Shown here: in pieces, positions 34,040 to 43,403 of the stretch | Layout: every line of letters starts with the position of its first letter | Numbering within the stretch: the first letter of the stretch is position 1 | Source: CAZEWZ01 sp964516765 | Lineage (GTDB): Bacteria > Bacteroidota > Bacteroidia > Flavobacteriales > UBA7430 | DNA: 64,000 bases | Assembly (NCBI GenBank): GCA_964516765.1 | Contig: CAZEWZ010000007.1 | Location: 1 to 64,000, forward strand | Direction: 5' to 3' | Program-made: the position numbers and the translations under genes | The notes under the pieces: generated by a model | Databases searched by the model: none | Seen by the model: only the letters and a program-made list of their open reading frames with translations | Told to the model about the DNA's origin: nothing

Positions 34040-36559
34040 ATGAAAAAGATAATTTACTTAATTATAACTTTACTTATTTGCTCTAATTCTCCGATAAATG
34101 GACAAATATTTGGTAAATCAAAACCTGAAATATCTAAGACAGAAGTCAAAGATAAGTTCAAAGAAAAGATTAAAAAATTGGACAAGATTGAAGGTTTATT
34201 CAATTTATATAGAGACAAAGACAAGGGGAATCTATTTATAGAAATCACCAAAGAACATCTAGACAAGGAGTTTATTCATTTTAGCTATATTGAAAATGGA
34301 GTGACAGATGCAGGCTTTTTCCGTGGAAATTTCCGTGGTAGTAAAGTCTTTAAAATTCAAAAATATTATAATAGAATTGAGTTTATTCAAGAGAACACGC
34401 GCTACTATTTTGATCAGGAAAGTGCTCTTTCAAAGTCCTCGGATGCAAATATTAATCACCCTGTTCTTCTTAGTGAAAGTATTATAGTTTCAAGCAATGA
34501 CAGTAGTCGTTTTTTATTAGATGCCGACAAGATTTTTCTCACAGAAAATCTTCAGCAAATAAAAAGGGCGAGCCGACCTGGTTCTAAAGGATTTAAGATC
34601 GGTAAATTAAGTAAAACAAAAACCAAATACCAAAAGCTTAAGAACTATCCAGAAAACACCGATCTCATTGTACAATATGCTTATGATAATCCTGTGCCTA
34701 GTGGCTTTGGTGGAGCAGCAGTTGCAGACTCAAGATTTGTAAGTATTCTGGTACAACACTCACTTATTGAAATGCCGGCGAATAATTTTGAACCGCGTTT
34801 TGATGACCCGAGAGTCGGCTATTTTACGACCAATGTGAATGACATGACTACTCCTAATGCGGTCAATTATAGAGACCTTATTCACCGATGGAACTTAGAG
34901 AAAAAGAATCCTGAATTGGCTTTGTCAGAACCTGTAAAGCCTCTTGTATACTGGATAGAAAACACCACTCCAATCGAACTTAGAAACATCATCAAAGAAG
35001 GAGTAGAATCTTGGAGTTTGGCTTTTGAAAGTGCGGGTTTCAAAAATGCAGTCCAAGTCAATGTTCAGCCAGATACAGCAGACTGGGACGCTGGAGATAT
35101 ACGTTATAATGTGCTTAGATGGACTTCCTCCCCAAATCCTCCCTTTGGGGGCTATGGACCAAGTTTTGTTAATCCTCGTACCGGCCAAATTCTTGGCGCT
35201 GACATTATGTTAGAGTGGGTTTACATTACCAAAAGAATTGCCCAGGGTGAGTTGTTTCAAAGTTCAGCTTTATTTTTAGAGGAAGATAACTCAATGGATA
35301 CACATGTCTGTGCTGCATCCGCTATGCTTCAATCTAATAATTTGTTTGCAGAAAGTGCAATCGAAGTCTTGGATTTAGGCAAAGCAAGTAGTGAAAGATT
35401 AATCCGAGAATCTCTTAGAAGACTAGTTCTTCATGAAGTGGGACACACGCTAGGTTTAAATCATAATTTCAAAGGCTCCAACTTGTTGACATATGAAGAA
35501 ATTCAAAATAAAGAAACTACCTTCGAGAAAGGGCTTTGTTCTTCGGTCATGGAATATCCCTCGATTAACTTCAGTTTAAATCCAGATAATCAAGGCCTTT
35601 ATTATGATTCTATTCCCGGTCCATACGACCATTGGGCTATCAGATTTGCATATTCTGAAACAGACAATGAGGGTTTGAATGCCATTTTGGAGGAAAGCAC
35701 AAAGCACGAACATAAATTTGCTAATGATGCTGATGACATGAGGGGAACAGGTAAAGGAATGGACCCTGATGCTATGATTTATGATTTAACTTCTGAACCG
35801 GTTTTGTATGCTGTAGACCGTATAAAATTGGTAAATAATATATTCCCTAAGCTTCTTGACAAATATAGAAAAGAAGGTGGATCATACCAGGAATTATTGA
35901 ATTCCTACTTTACGCTAACGGGTCAGCATTCGACTTCTCTGAAAATCATTAGTAGACAGATCGCTGGGGTCCATGTAGACAGGTCAATGGTCGGACAAGA
36001 TACCGATATGAAGCCTTTTACTCCGGTTTCTTATGAAGAGCAAAAATCGGCGATGGATGCACTAACTAAATATGGCTTTGCACCCAACGCCTTTGAAAAC
36101 TCAGAGGCATTATACCCCTATTTACAGCAGCAAAGAAGAGGTTTTAATACGCCTTATAGTGGAGAAGATCCAAAAATTCACGAGCGTATTTTAGGCATTC
36201 AGATGATGGTTGCTGATCAATTGCTTAACAGATCGGTACTCAATAGAATGGTCAATTCTAGCCTCTATGGAAATACCTACAGTTTGTCTTCTTATTTCAA
36301 AGATCTCCATGATGCTATTTTTAAGTTTGATAAGAATAAGTCTGTAAATAGTTTTAGACAAAATTTGCAAGTTGCCTTTGTGAAAAAATTGATTAATCTA
36401 GCAAAAGACAAGAATTTGCATGCTATGGTTCAAGCTCAAGTATATAGCAAATTGAATACTATCTCGAGAGAGATGAAAAATGCAAATCCATCCGGAATAA
36501 GCACCAACACACATAGGGATTATGTTGCCTTCCTAATTCAGAAGTATTTTGAGGAATAA
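34040..36559 (+). CDS. Secreted zinc-dependent metalloprotease (DUF5117/DUF4953 type)
   Basis: An 839-residue protein with a signal peptide (MKKIIYLIITLLICSNSPI to NGQ). The N-terminal part (~30-250) fits the DUF5118/DUF5117 regions found only with this peptidase family. The metzincin zinc motif HEVGHTLGLNH is at residues 465-475 (HExxHxxGxxH, E466 catalytic) and SSVMEYPS supplies a Met-turn-like segment. A long helical C-terminal region follows. No T9SS tail, so it is probably periplasmic or outer-membrane attached. Its physiological substrate is unknown. Single gene, closed by a strong terminator. Confidence 0.88.
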   Translation: MKKIIYLIITLLICSNSPINGQIFGKSKPEISKTEVKDKFKEKIKKLDKIEGLFNLYRDKDKGNLFIEITKEHLDKEFIHFSYIENGVTDAGFFRGNFRGSKVFKIQKYYNRIEFIQENTRYYFDQESALSKSSDANINHPVLLSESIIVSSNDSSRFLLDADKIFLTENLQQIKRASRPGSKGFKIGKLSKTKTKYQKLKNYPENTDLIVQYAYDNPVPSGFGGAAVADSRFVSILVQHSLIEMPANNFEPRFDDPRVGYFTTNVNDMTTPNAVNYRDLIHRWNLEKKNPELALSEPVKPLVYWIENTTPIELRNIIKEGVESWSLAFESAGFKNAVQVNVQPDTADWDAGDIRYNVLRWTSSPNPPFGGYGPSFVNPRTGQILGADIMLEWVYITKRIAQGELFQSSALFLEEDNSMDTHVCAASAMLQSNNLFAESAIEVLDLGKASSERLIRESLRRLVLHEVGHTLGLNHNFKGSNLLTYEEIQNKETTFEKGLCSSVMEYPSINFSLNPDNQGLYYDSIPGPYDHWAIRFAYSETDNEGLNAILEESTKHEHKFANDADDMRGTGKGMDPDAMIYDLTSEPVLYAVDRIKLVNNIFPKLLDKYRKEGGSYQELLNSYFTLTGQHSTSLKIISRQIAGVHVDRSMVGQDTDMKPFTPVSYEEQKSAMDALTKYGFAPNAFENSEALYPYLQQQRRGFNTPYSGEDPKIHERILGIQMMVADQLLNRSVLNRMVNSSLYGNTYSLSSYFKDLHDAIFKFDKNKSVNSFRQNLQVAFVKKLINLAKDKNLHAMVQAQVYSKLNTISREMKNANPSGISTNTHRDYVAFLIQKYFEE

Positions 36560-36574
36560 ATTTAAAATGTTTGT

Positions 36575-36610
36575 ATAAAAAAAGACCCTCGTTTGAGGGT
36601 CTTTTTTTAT
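36575..36610. terminator. Bidirectional intrinsic terminator between the metalloprotease and fadE
   Basis: AAAGACCCTC-GTTT-GAGGGTCTTT is a perfect 10-bp stem (36581-36604) flanked by an A run on the left and a T run on the right, serving both convergent genes. Confidence 0.92.
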
Positions 36611-36621
36611 TGTTTTATGTT

Positions 36622-38409
36622 TTAGTCAAAACAATATTCGTTGGTTTCAATGAGTATTTTGGCTATTAATCTTCTGTGCTCCTTCAGGTTTGTAGGACTT
36701 AATTTGGTGAAACGTTTTAGTCCCATCAAGAGTATTTTTTGTTCGTCCCCTTCTGCAAGGGCATAGAGTACTTCCTTCCCATTTTTAGAAACTTCTTCGG
36801 CGGTACGATAGAGATAATTTATGCATATAGAGATTTTCTCTTGATTGTTTTTTTCTCCGAGTTTGGTGATCAATTTTTCTGTTTTAAGGATAGCAGATTC
36901 CAGCATAAATACCTCAATCACCATGTCGGCAATATTCATCATGATTTCTTGCTCTGTGGCTAATTTATCTCCTAGTTTTTGAACTGCTGTTCCCGAAACC
37001 ATTAGAATGGCTTTTTTGAGTTGTTTAAGTGCTTTTTTCTCTTCGCCCAAGATATCTGTTGAAGTGGAGTCCTCAAAAGAAGGAATGCTCATGAGTTCTT
37101 TGGCTACTTCTTTGGTGGGACCCAGTAAGTTGATTTCGCCTATCATGGCTTTTTTGAGAATCATCTTTACAATAAGAAGACGATTTATTTCATTGGTTCC
37201 CTCATAAATTCTAGAAATTCTAGCATCTCGATAGCAGGCCTCGACCTCGGATTCTGCCGAGAAGCCCATCCCACCGTATACCTGTATAGCCTCGTCACAG
37301 TTGTATTTAATTACCTCGGATCCAAATACTTTTAAGATTGCACATTCTATGGCATATTCTTCGACGCCCTTTAATTTGGCTTTTTGAGGATTCATTCCAG
37401 AAGCTTCTAATCGAGCAATATGATCTTCAATGTCTTGTCCGCTTCTGTAATTACCTGCGTCGGCTACATAAGTTTTTGTAGCCATTTCAGCCAGTTTGAA
37501 TTGGATGGCGCCAAACGAGGCTATAGGCATTTTAAATTGCTTTCGCTCATTGGCATATTTTATCGCATAATTGAGTACTTTTTTTGAGGCTCCTGTTACC
37601 GCTACACTCAATTTAATACGTCCAACATTTAAGGAATTCATGGCGATTTTAAATCCGTCTTCTCGTTTTCCCAACATTGCGTTCAGAGGAACTTTAACAT
37701 TGTTAAAAAAGACTTGTCGGGTAGAGGAAGAGCGTATTCCTAATTTTGATTCTTCTGGATTAAGAGTTAATCCGTCCACTTTGTCTTTTTCAAAGATAAA
37801 TGCCGTGATATTTTTGTCGTTTTCTATTCGAGCAAAAACAATAAAGACATGTGCAAAGCCAGCATTCGAAATCCATATTTTTTGTCCCGTAATTTCATAG
37901 TGCTGTCCATCTTCAGATAGTACTGCCCTCGTTTTTCCGGAATTTGCATCTGAACCAGCATCTGGTTCTGTTAGGTTGTAGCAAGATATCCATTCACCAG
38001 AAGCAATTTTGGGGAGGTAATATTTTTTTTGGTCCTCGTTCCCATATAGTAAAATAGGCAAGGTTCCAATACCTGTATGCGCACCAAAGGCAGTGGCTAA
38101 AGAGCCGGTTAAGCTTGATATTTCTTCGCAAATTAACATTCCAGTATTAAAGCCCATGCCCAAGCCTTCATATGTTTCAGGAATAGTTATGCTCAGCAGG
38201 CCTAATTCTCCAGACTTACGCATCAATTGTTCTATCAAGGCGTAATCTTTGTTTTCGAATCGCATTAAGTTCGGACGAACTTCTTTTTCATTAAATTCTT
38301 GAGTCGCCTGATGCATCATCATCTGATCTTCATTAAACTCCTCTCTAAGGAAGACTTTATTTGCTTCGATATCTTTTACGAGGAATTCTCCTCCTTTTAG
38401 GTAGGTCAT
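36622..38409 (-). CDS. fadE: Acyl-CoA dehydrogenase
   Basis: FAD enzyme for the first step of beta-oxidation (acyl-CoA to trans-2-enoyl-CoA). Substrate-side signatures: CYNLTEPDAGSDANSGKT, KIWISNAGFAHVFIV, and YGGMGFSAESEVEACYRD with RISRIYEGTNEI, which holds the catalytic Glu region. The three acyl-CoA dehydrogenase domains span residues ~30-420 and a ~170-residue helical C-terminal extension follows, as in larger family members of 590-600 residues. Last gene of marR-fadN-fadA-fadE, 4 bp after fadA. Confidence 0.92.
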   Translation of the reverse strand: MTYLKGGEFLVKDIEANKVFLREEFNEDQMMMHQATQEFNEKEVRPNLMRFENKDYALIEQLMRKSGELGLLSITIPETYEGLGMGFNTGMLICEEISSLTGSLATAFGAHTGIGTLPILLYGNEDQKKYYLPKIASGEWISCYNLTEPDAGSDANSGKTRAVLSEDGQHYEITGQKIWISNAGFAHVFIVFARIENDKNITAFIFEKDKVDGLTLNPEESKLGIRSSSTRQVFFNNVKVPLNAMLGKREDGFKIAMNSLNVGRIKLSVAVTGASKKVLNYAIKYANERKQFKMPIASFGAIQFKLAEMATKTYVADAGNYRSGQDIEDHIARLEASGMNPQKAKLKGVEEYAIECAILKVFGSEVIKYNCDEAIQVYGGMGFSAESEVEACYRDARISRIYEGTNEINRLLIVKMILKKAMIGEINLLGPTKEVAKELMSIPSFEDSTSTDILGEEKKALKQLKKAILMVSGTAVQKLGDKLATEQEIMMNIADMVIEVFMLESAILKTEKLITKLGEKNNQEKISICINYLYRTAEEVSKNGKEVLYALAEGDEQKILLMGLKRFTKLSPTNLKEHRRLIAKILIETNEYCFD

Positions 38410-38413
38410 AATT

Positions 38414-39592
38414 TTATTTTAATAGTTCGTATATCCCTGCAGCTCCTTGACCTGTTCCTACACACATAGTCACCATGCCAAATTTTTGATTTCTTCTTCT
38501 CATTTCATTGAATAATTGTACAGAAAGTTTTGCCCCCGTGCAGCCTAGTGGGTGACCAAGTGCAATGGCTCCTCCATTCACGTTCACTATGTCGGGGTTT
38601 AAATCCAACTCTTTTAATACGGCTAAAGATTGAGAAGCAAAGGCTTCGTTGAGCTCAAATAGTTCAATATCTTTCATTTTTAGTCCCGCTTTTTTTAATG
38701 CCTTGGGTACTGCATAAACAGGTCCCATTCCCATTATTCGTGGATCTAATCCTGCAACTTGATAGCTTAGAAGTTGAGCTATAGGCTCTATATTCAGTTC
38801 TTTGATCATTTTTTCAGACATGACCATAACAAAAGCGGCTCCATCTGATGTTTGAGACGAGTTTCCGGCAGTGACGCTACCATTTGCAGCAAATACGGGT
38901 CGCAATTTAGATAAGGCTTTTAGATTGGTTCCTCTTCGCGGCCCTTCGTCCTTGTCGACTATAAATTTTCGTGTTTGTCTTTGCTCTTTTTCGTCCAAAA
39001 ATATTTCTTCAACTTTAATAGGTACAATATCTTCTTTAAATAATCCAAGGTCAGCAGCATTTAGCGCTTTTTCATGAGAGTGAAAGGCGAATATATCTTG
39101 GTTCTCTCTCGAAATTTTATATCTACGCGCGACTTCTTCTGCGGTATTTCCCATTCCCCAGTACCAACTTGGATTTTTGGCAGAAACCTCAGTGTTCGGC
39201 ACCAATCTCCATCCACCAAAGGGAATGGGAGACATAGTTTCTACTCCTCCAGCTATAATACAGTCAGCCATTCCCGCATTTATTTTTGCGGTAGCCAGGG
39301 CAATGGTTTCTATCCCTGAGGAACAATATCGATTTACGGTTAGTCCTGGAACTTGGTAAGTATTTAGACCTATTAAGGAGACCATTCTTCCAATATTGAG
39401 TCCTTGTTCTGCTTCGGGTGTTGCATTTCCAACAATCACGTCATCAATTCTATTTACATCCAATTTAGGAATGGCCTCTACCAAGTGTTTTATTGTAGCG
39501 GCAGCCAAATCATCGGGACGAGTAAATCGGAAAACACCACTTGGAGCTTTTCCTACCGCGGTTCGATATCCTTTTACGATATATGCTTTCAT
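38414..39592 (-). CDS. fadA: Acetyl-CoA acyltransferase (3-ketoacyl-CoA thiolase)
   Basis: Final thiolytic step of beta-oxidation. Catalytic residues visible: nucleophile C90 in VNRYCSSGIETIA, H347 in GGAIALGHPLGCTGA, and C377 in CVGTGQGAAG. 392 residues, thiolase length. Between fadN (10 bp gap) and fadE (4 bp gap). A degradative role is favoured over a biosynthetic acetoacetyl-CoA thiolase because of this operon. Confidence 0.94.
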   Translation of the reverse strand: MKAYIVKGYRTAVGKAPSGVFRFTRPDDLAAATIKHLVEAIPKLDVNRIDDVIVGNATPEAEQGLNIGRMVSLIGLNTYQVPGLTVNRYCSSGIETIALATAKINAGMADCIIAGGVETMSPIPFGGWRLVPNTEVSAKNPSWYWGMGNTAEEVARRYKISRENQDIFAFHSHEKALNAADLGLFKEDIVPIKVEEIFLDEKEQRQTRKFIVDKDEGPRRGTNLKALSKLRPVFAANGSVTAGNSSQTSDGAAFVMVMSEKMIKELNIEPIAQLLSYQVAGLDPRIMGMGPVYAVPKALKKAGLKMKDIELFELNEAFASQSLAVLKELDLNPDIVNVNGGAIALGHPLGCTGAKLSVQLFNEMRRRNQKFGMVTMCVGTGQGAAGIYELLK

Positions 39593-39602
39593 TTGTAGTA
39601 TA

Positions 39603-42014
39603 TTAGTTTCGTAATGGTTTTCCTTTTTTTAGCATGTGCTCTATGCGTTCCAATGTTTTTCTTTCACCGGTGAGAGACAAAAAAGCCTCTCTTTCTAAAT
39701 CTAGAAGATACTGTTCAGTAACCAAAGTAGGCGAAGATAAGTCCCCTCCCGAAATAACATGAGCAAGTTTTTCGGAGATCAATTTTTCGTGCTCCGTAAT
39801 AAAGCCAGCATGAAACATAGAATCTGCCCCCACCATAAAAGATCCGAGAATTTGCTTGCCTAGTACTTTGATTTTTTTCTCTTTTGAAGGAGCATTATAT
39901 CCTTGTTCAGACATAGAAATGACTGCGGCTTTTGCATCATAAATTAGTCGTCTTTTATTGATGGAGATTCGATCAAGTCCTTTTCTCAATAAACCTAGTT
40001 CCATCGCTTCTTGCGCTGAGGAGGATACCTTGGCCATTCCAATATTGAGATACATCTCTCTGATGAGTGGATTTTTAATATCTCCTGGGTTAAATCTTTC
40101 AGAGGCTCGCAAAGCCATTTCCTTTGATCCACCCCCTCCTGGAATGAGTCCTACTCCCATTTCAACTAATCCCATATAGGTTTCTGCTGCGGCTTGAGTT
40201 TGGTCTGCATGCATAGCAATTTCACATCCCCCTCCTAATGTCATTCCGTGAGTAGCGACTACTACTGGAGTGTTTGAATAACGAATCATTTGAGTGGTTT
40301 GTTGAAAGGCTCGAACGGCATGGTCTATCTCTTCGTATTCTTGTTCTATGGCCATCATGAAGATCATGGCTAGGTTGGCTCCTGCAGAAAAGTTTTGTGC
40401 TTGGTTGGCAATGACAAGACCTCGGTGTTCTTTTTCACTCCGTTTAATAGCCTGTTGAATGGCTTGAAGAGTGTCTCCTGATACGGAATTCATTTTTGAA
40501 TGAAATTCTAGATTAAGGACATCCTCACCCAAATCAATGAGGCTGGCAATATTATTTTTCCAAACCGTATTAGATTTTTTAAGTATGTAGAGGTCAATGA
40601 GTCCTTTTTGGTCGGGAAGAAGTTTATATTTTTGAGTATCAGAGTCAAAATAATTGAGGGAACCAATATCATTTTTATAAAAGGACTTGTGTCCTTGTAC
40701 TAGCATTTTTAGAACCCAAGGGGCTATCGGTCGGTCTATTTTTTTGGCTTGGCTGCAAGCTTCTTCTAAACCAATTGCATCCCAAATTTCAAAAGGACCC
40801 AATTCCCATCCGAAACCTGCTTTCATAGCTTGGTCAATACGGTAGGTTTCATTTGAGATTTCTGGAATTCTATGGGATACATAGCTAAAAATATCACTGA
40901 ACATTTCTCGGTAAAATTCTCCTATTGCTCCCTTGGCATGGTACAATATTTTTATTCTGCTACGAAGATCGTCTATCTCTTTAGCTTGAGTAAGTTCATC
41001 GAATTTTACTTGTTCTTGTACTTTGTATTCTAAGGTTTTTAGGTTCAAAGAAAGAATGGTTTTTTTACCCTCTGCGTCTTGTATTTTTTTGTAAAAACCT
41101 TGTTTTGTTTTGTCCCCAAACCACTTGTTTTTAAACAAAGATTGTACATATTTTGGCAATAGAAAGGACGATCTTATTTCGTCCTGCTTGCAGTTTTGAT
41201 AAAGTCCGTCCGCTACATGCATCAGAGTATCTAATCCTACTACATCGCAAGTTCGGAAAGTAGCTGATTTTGGTCTACCGATTATGGGCCCAGTTAATGT
41301 GTCTACGGCTTCTACCGAAAACCCTTTTTTTTCTACTAGGTGAAAAAGCGATAAGATTCCTGCCACCCCAACACGGTTAGCAATAAATGCGGGTGTATCT
41401 TTACATAACACAGTAGTTTTTCCCAGATGTCGATCTCCAAATTGCATCATAAAACTAACAATATCTGGTTCGGTACTTGGTCCAGGGATAATTTCCAAAA
41501 GATCAAGATATCTTGGGGGATTAAAAAAATGTGTACCTAAGAAGTGTTCTTTAAAATCATCAGATCGATCTTTTAGCATCATGTGAATAGGTATTCCAGA
41601 AGTATTACTGGAAATGATACTGCCTGGTTTTCGGAGTTCTTCAACTTTTTTAAAGACCTTTTTTTTGATGTCTAATTTTTCAACTACTACCTCTATGATC
41701 CAGTCGGCTTGATCGATTTTATCAAAATCATCAGATAGATTCCCCGTGCTGATTCGAAGGGCAAACTCTTTTTGGTATAACGCAGATGGCTTAGATTTTA
41801 GGGTGTTTTTTAAGGCATTCTTCACAATTCTATTTTTGACGATATCTTGCTCTAAATTCAAGCCTTGTTTCTCTTCCGATTCATTTAATTCAAAAGGGGC
41901 AATGTCTAGCAAGAGAACTTGGATCCCAACATTGGCTAAGTGACATGCAATTCGAGATCCCATTATGCCCGAACCAATTACGGCTGCTTTTTGTATTTTT
42001 CTGTTATCTTTCAT
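39603..42014 (-). CDS. fadN: 3-hydroxyacyl-CoA dehydrogenase / enoyl-CoA hydratase, FadN type
   Basis: Bifunctional beta-oxidation enzyme with the dehydrogenase first. NAD-binding motif AAVIGSGIMGSRIACHLANV starts near residue 11, then the 3HCDH core (SSNTSGIPIHMM, GTHFFNPPRYLDLLEIIPG) and the C-terminal 3HCDH domain; the hydratase/crotonase domain lies at ~510-720 (NQAQNFSAGANLAMI, GMTLGGGCEIAMHAD, VEMGVGLIPGGGG). This order is the reverse of E. coli FadB and matches Bacillus FadN. 803 residues. Overlaps the marR gene by 11 bp. Confidence 0.93.
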   Translation of the reverse strand: MKDNRKIQKAAVIGSGIMGSRIACHLANVGIQVLLLDIAPFELNESEEKQGLNLEQDIVKNRIVKNALKNTLKSKPSALYQKEFALRISTGNLSDDFDKIDQADWIIEVVVEKLDIKKKVFKKVEELRKPGSIISSNTSGIPIHMMLKDRSDDFKEHFLGTHFFNPPRYLDLLEIIPGPSTEPDIVSFMMQFGDRHLGKTTVLCKDTPAFIANRVGVAGILSLFHLVEKKGFSVEAVDTLTGPIIGRPKSATFRTCDVVGLDTLMHVADGLYQNCKQDEIRSSFLLPKYVQSLFKNKWFGDKTKQGFYKKIQDAEGKKTILSLNLKTLEYKVQEQVKFDELTQAKEIDDLRSRIKILYHAKGAIGEFYREMFSDIFSYVSHRIPEISNETYRIDQAMKAGFGWELGPFEIWDAIGLEEACSQAKKIDRPIAPWVLKMLVQGHKSFYKNDIGSLNYFDSDTQKYKLLPDQKGLIDLYILKKSNTVWKNNIASLIDLGEDVLNLEFHSKMNSVSGDTLQAIQQAIKRSEKEHRGLVIANQAQNFSAGANLAMIFMMAIEQEYEEIDHAVRAFQQTTQMIRYSNTPVVVATHGMTLGGGCEIAMHADQTQAAAETYMGLVEMGVGLIPGGGGSKEMALRASERFNPGDIKNPLIREMYLNIGMAKVSSSAQEAMELGLLRKGLDRISINKRRLIYDAKAAVISMSEQGYNAPSKEKKIKVLGKQILGSFMVGADSMFHAGFITEHEKLISEKLAHVISGGDLSSPTLVTEQYLLDLEREAFLSLTGERKTLERIEHMLKKGKPLRN

Positions 42015-42441
42015 TTTTCAATTCTTCAATAGATTCATCCACGGCATCCATGACGGTATAAAATGTCTCTAATTCTTCTAGACTGACTTTTTTTAATACA
42101 CTCTCATTAAAGGATTTTACTTGATGAGCTGCAATTTTTCTAAGCCCTAATCCCTTTTCGCTCAGAAAGAGATGTATTTTTCTTTTGTCCGTTTTGTCGA
42201 CTTTTTTCAAAATTAATCCCGAGCTCCACATGCTTTTAAGAATACGAGATAGACTTTTAGATTCCATACCCATTTTGGGTCCTAACTGTGTCGATAGAGT
42301 ACCTTTTTTTTCTATGTTTAGAAGGGTAAATCCCATGGAGCTTGTCGAGTCGTGTGCCTGAGCGCTACTGTTGTATAGTCTAGAAATTCCATGCCAAGAA
42401 GACCGAATTCGAAAGTCTATGATATGTTTTTTTTGTTTCAT
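42004..42441 (-). CDS. MarR-family transcription regulator of the beta-oxidation operon
   Basis: A 145-residue winged-helix protein. The DNA-binding part contains LSTQLGPKMGMESKSLSRILKSMWSSG with the wing DKTDKRKIHLFLSEKG; flanking helices form the dimer interface. First gene of the operon and overlapping fadN by 11 bp, so it is probably the local regulator, perhaps responding to acyl-CoA (inference). A perfect 34-bp palindrome lies 28 bp upstream of its start and is the obvious candidate operator. Confidence 0.9.
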   Translation of the reverse strand: MKQKKHIIDFRIRSSWHGISRLYNSSAQAHDSTSSMGFTLLNIEKKGTLSTQLGPKMGMESKSLSRILKSMWSSGLILKKVDKTDKRKIHLFLSEKGLGLRKIAAHQVKSFNESVLKKVSLEELETFYTVMDAVDESIEELKNER

Positions 42442-42468
42442 TATTTTTTATTGGACGGTTAATCTACG

Positions 42469-42502
42469 AAATAAAAAGGTATGCGCGCATACCTTTTTAT
42501 TT
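42469..42502. promoter_or_regulatory. Perfect 34-bp palindrome upstream of marR-fadNAE
   Basis: Every base from 42469 to 42502 is symmetric; the core is GGTATGCGCGCATACC, flanked by A5 and T5 tracts and further AT symmetry. A -7-like TACCTTTT (one mismatch) lies in its marR-proximal arm on the - strand, so a bound protein would block the operon promoter. It could also act as a terminator hairpin because of the A/T tracts, but it sits upstream of the operon and not after a gene. Confidence 0.75.
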
Positions 42503-42587
42503 TATTTCAAGAGATCCCCCATATATTTATTTCTTCAGCTATCAAGGGTTATTTATATACCTAAGTTTTGGGAAAATATTTTTGTGA

Positions 42588-43372
42588 ATGAAAACTATGT
42601 CTCCCTCCAACATCTATTTCTTCCTTTATGTTTTATCAACACATTTTTCAGGACAAGCTCTGTTCAAATATTGACGATCGGACCATATCGCTTTTAATTA
42701 TATCGAATATGCTATGGTTTAAAATAATACATTTTAATGTACAGACTGCAATTGCCTATTTAGAATTTTCTTATTTATATTTAAGAGAGTATGTCCAATA
42801 GCAATTTATATTTCTAATTTTATAATTGGGATGATGAAGTTGTTGGTTCGATTGCAATGATAATTTGATTAATTTTCGCACACAGAGACCTACTTCTAAT
42901 ATAATAAATGTGAAGATATTTTTAACAGTATGTGGTTCGGTTTTGACAATAGAGCATGTGTTGATGCGCATTCTTGTGTTTATCTAAACGGTATAAATCT
43001 TCGGAGAGAGGTGTATTATAGATTAGATGCATGCCCTTATTGCTCTTATGAATCATGTGAAATTATTTGCATATCTATGTCTTGCCAATAGCAGAATGTG
43101 ACAGCCTTCTTTTTATAGAAAAGCAATGTTGCCCCATTTGTCTAGAATATCCGGTTTATGAAGGAATTGATATTGTCGTTTCAAATGGTTGGAACATTAT
43201 TGGTTTTTCATGTAGTGAAAACACAGAAGCGATAGATGCTTTTTAGTCCATTCAAGATGTAATTATTATAACTAATAATGCAGAAGGCAATGTCTGTCTT
43301 CTAGATTTCAACTTAAATGGGATTAGATATCTAATAAAGGTTTCAGCGGTAATTAATAGTTACAATATTTGA
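42588..43372 (+). pseudogene. Decayed secreted surface-protein gene
   Basis: No intact gene fills this 960-bp gap, but fragments are recognisable. At 42588 an ATG opens a signal-peptide-like stretch (MKTMSPSNIYFFLYVLST...) that stops after 26 codons. At 42942-42983 the fragment FDNRACVDAHSCVY resembles the DDGSC cysteine module of Bacteroidota surface proteins. At 43142-43372, in another frame, SNGWNIIGFSCSEN and GNVCLLDFNLNGI resemble the conserved 'GWNMIGYSC...GNVYLPEF.FNGIG' module, broken by TAG at 43244. Stops and frame changes occur throughout. The same kind of DDGSC module is intact in the C25 protease at about 18.5 kb. Confidence 0.6.
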
Positions 43373-43403
43373 GATTAATCTGGGTTTTTTGTTTAAAAAA
43401 CAA

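Noticed and set aside
42771..42971. A 66-codon minus-strand frame in the large gap before marR.
   Set aside because: No domain or signal peptide; it is opposite the decayed plus-strand gene and is best explained as a shadow of it.
43384..43401. GTTTTTT-GTTT-AAAAAAC hairpin just past the esterase gene's stop.
   Set aside because: Its stem is almost all A-T and on the esterase strand it is not followed by a T run, so a terminator call is not supported.
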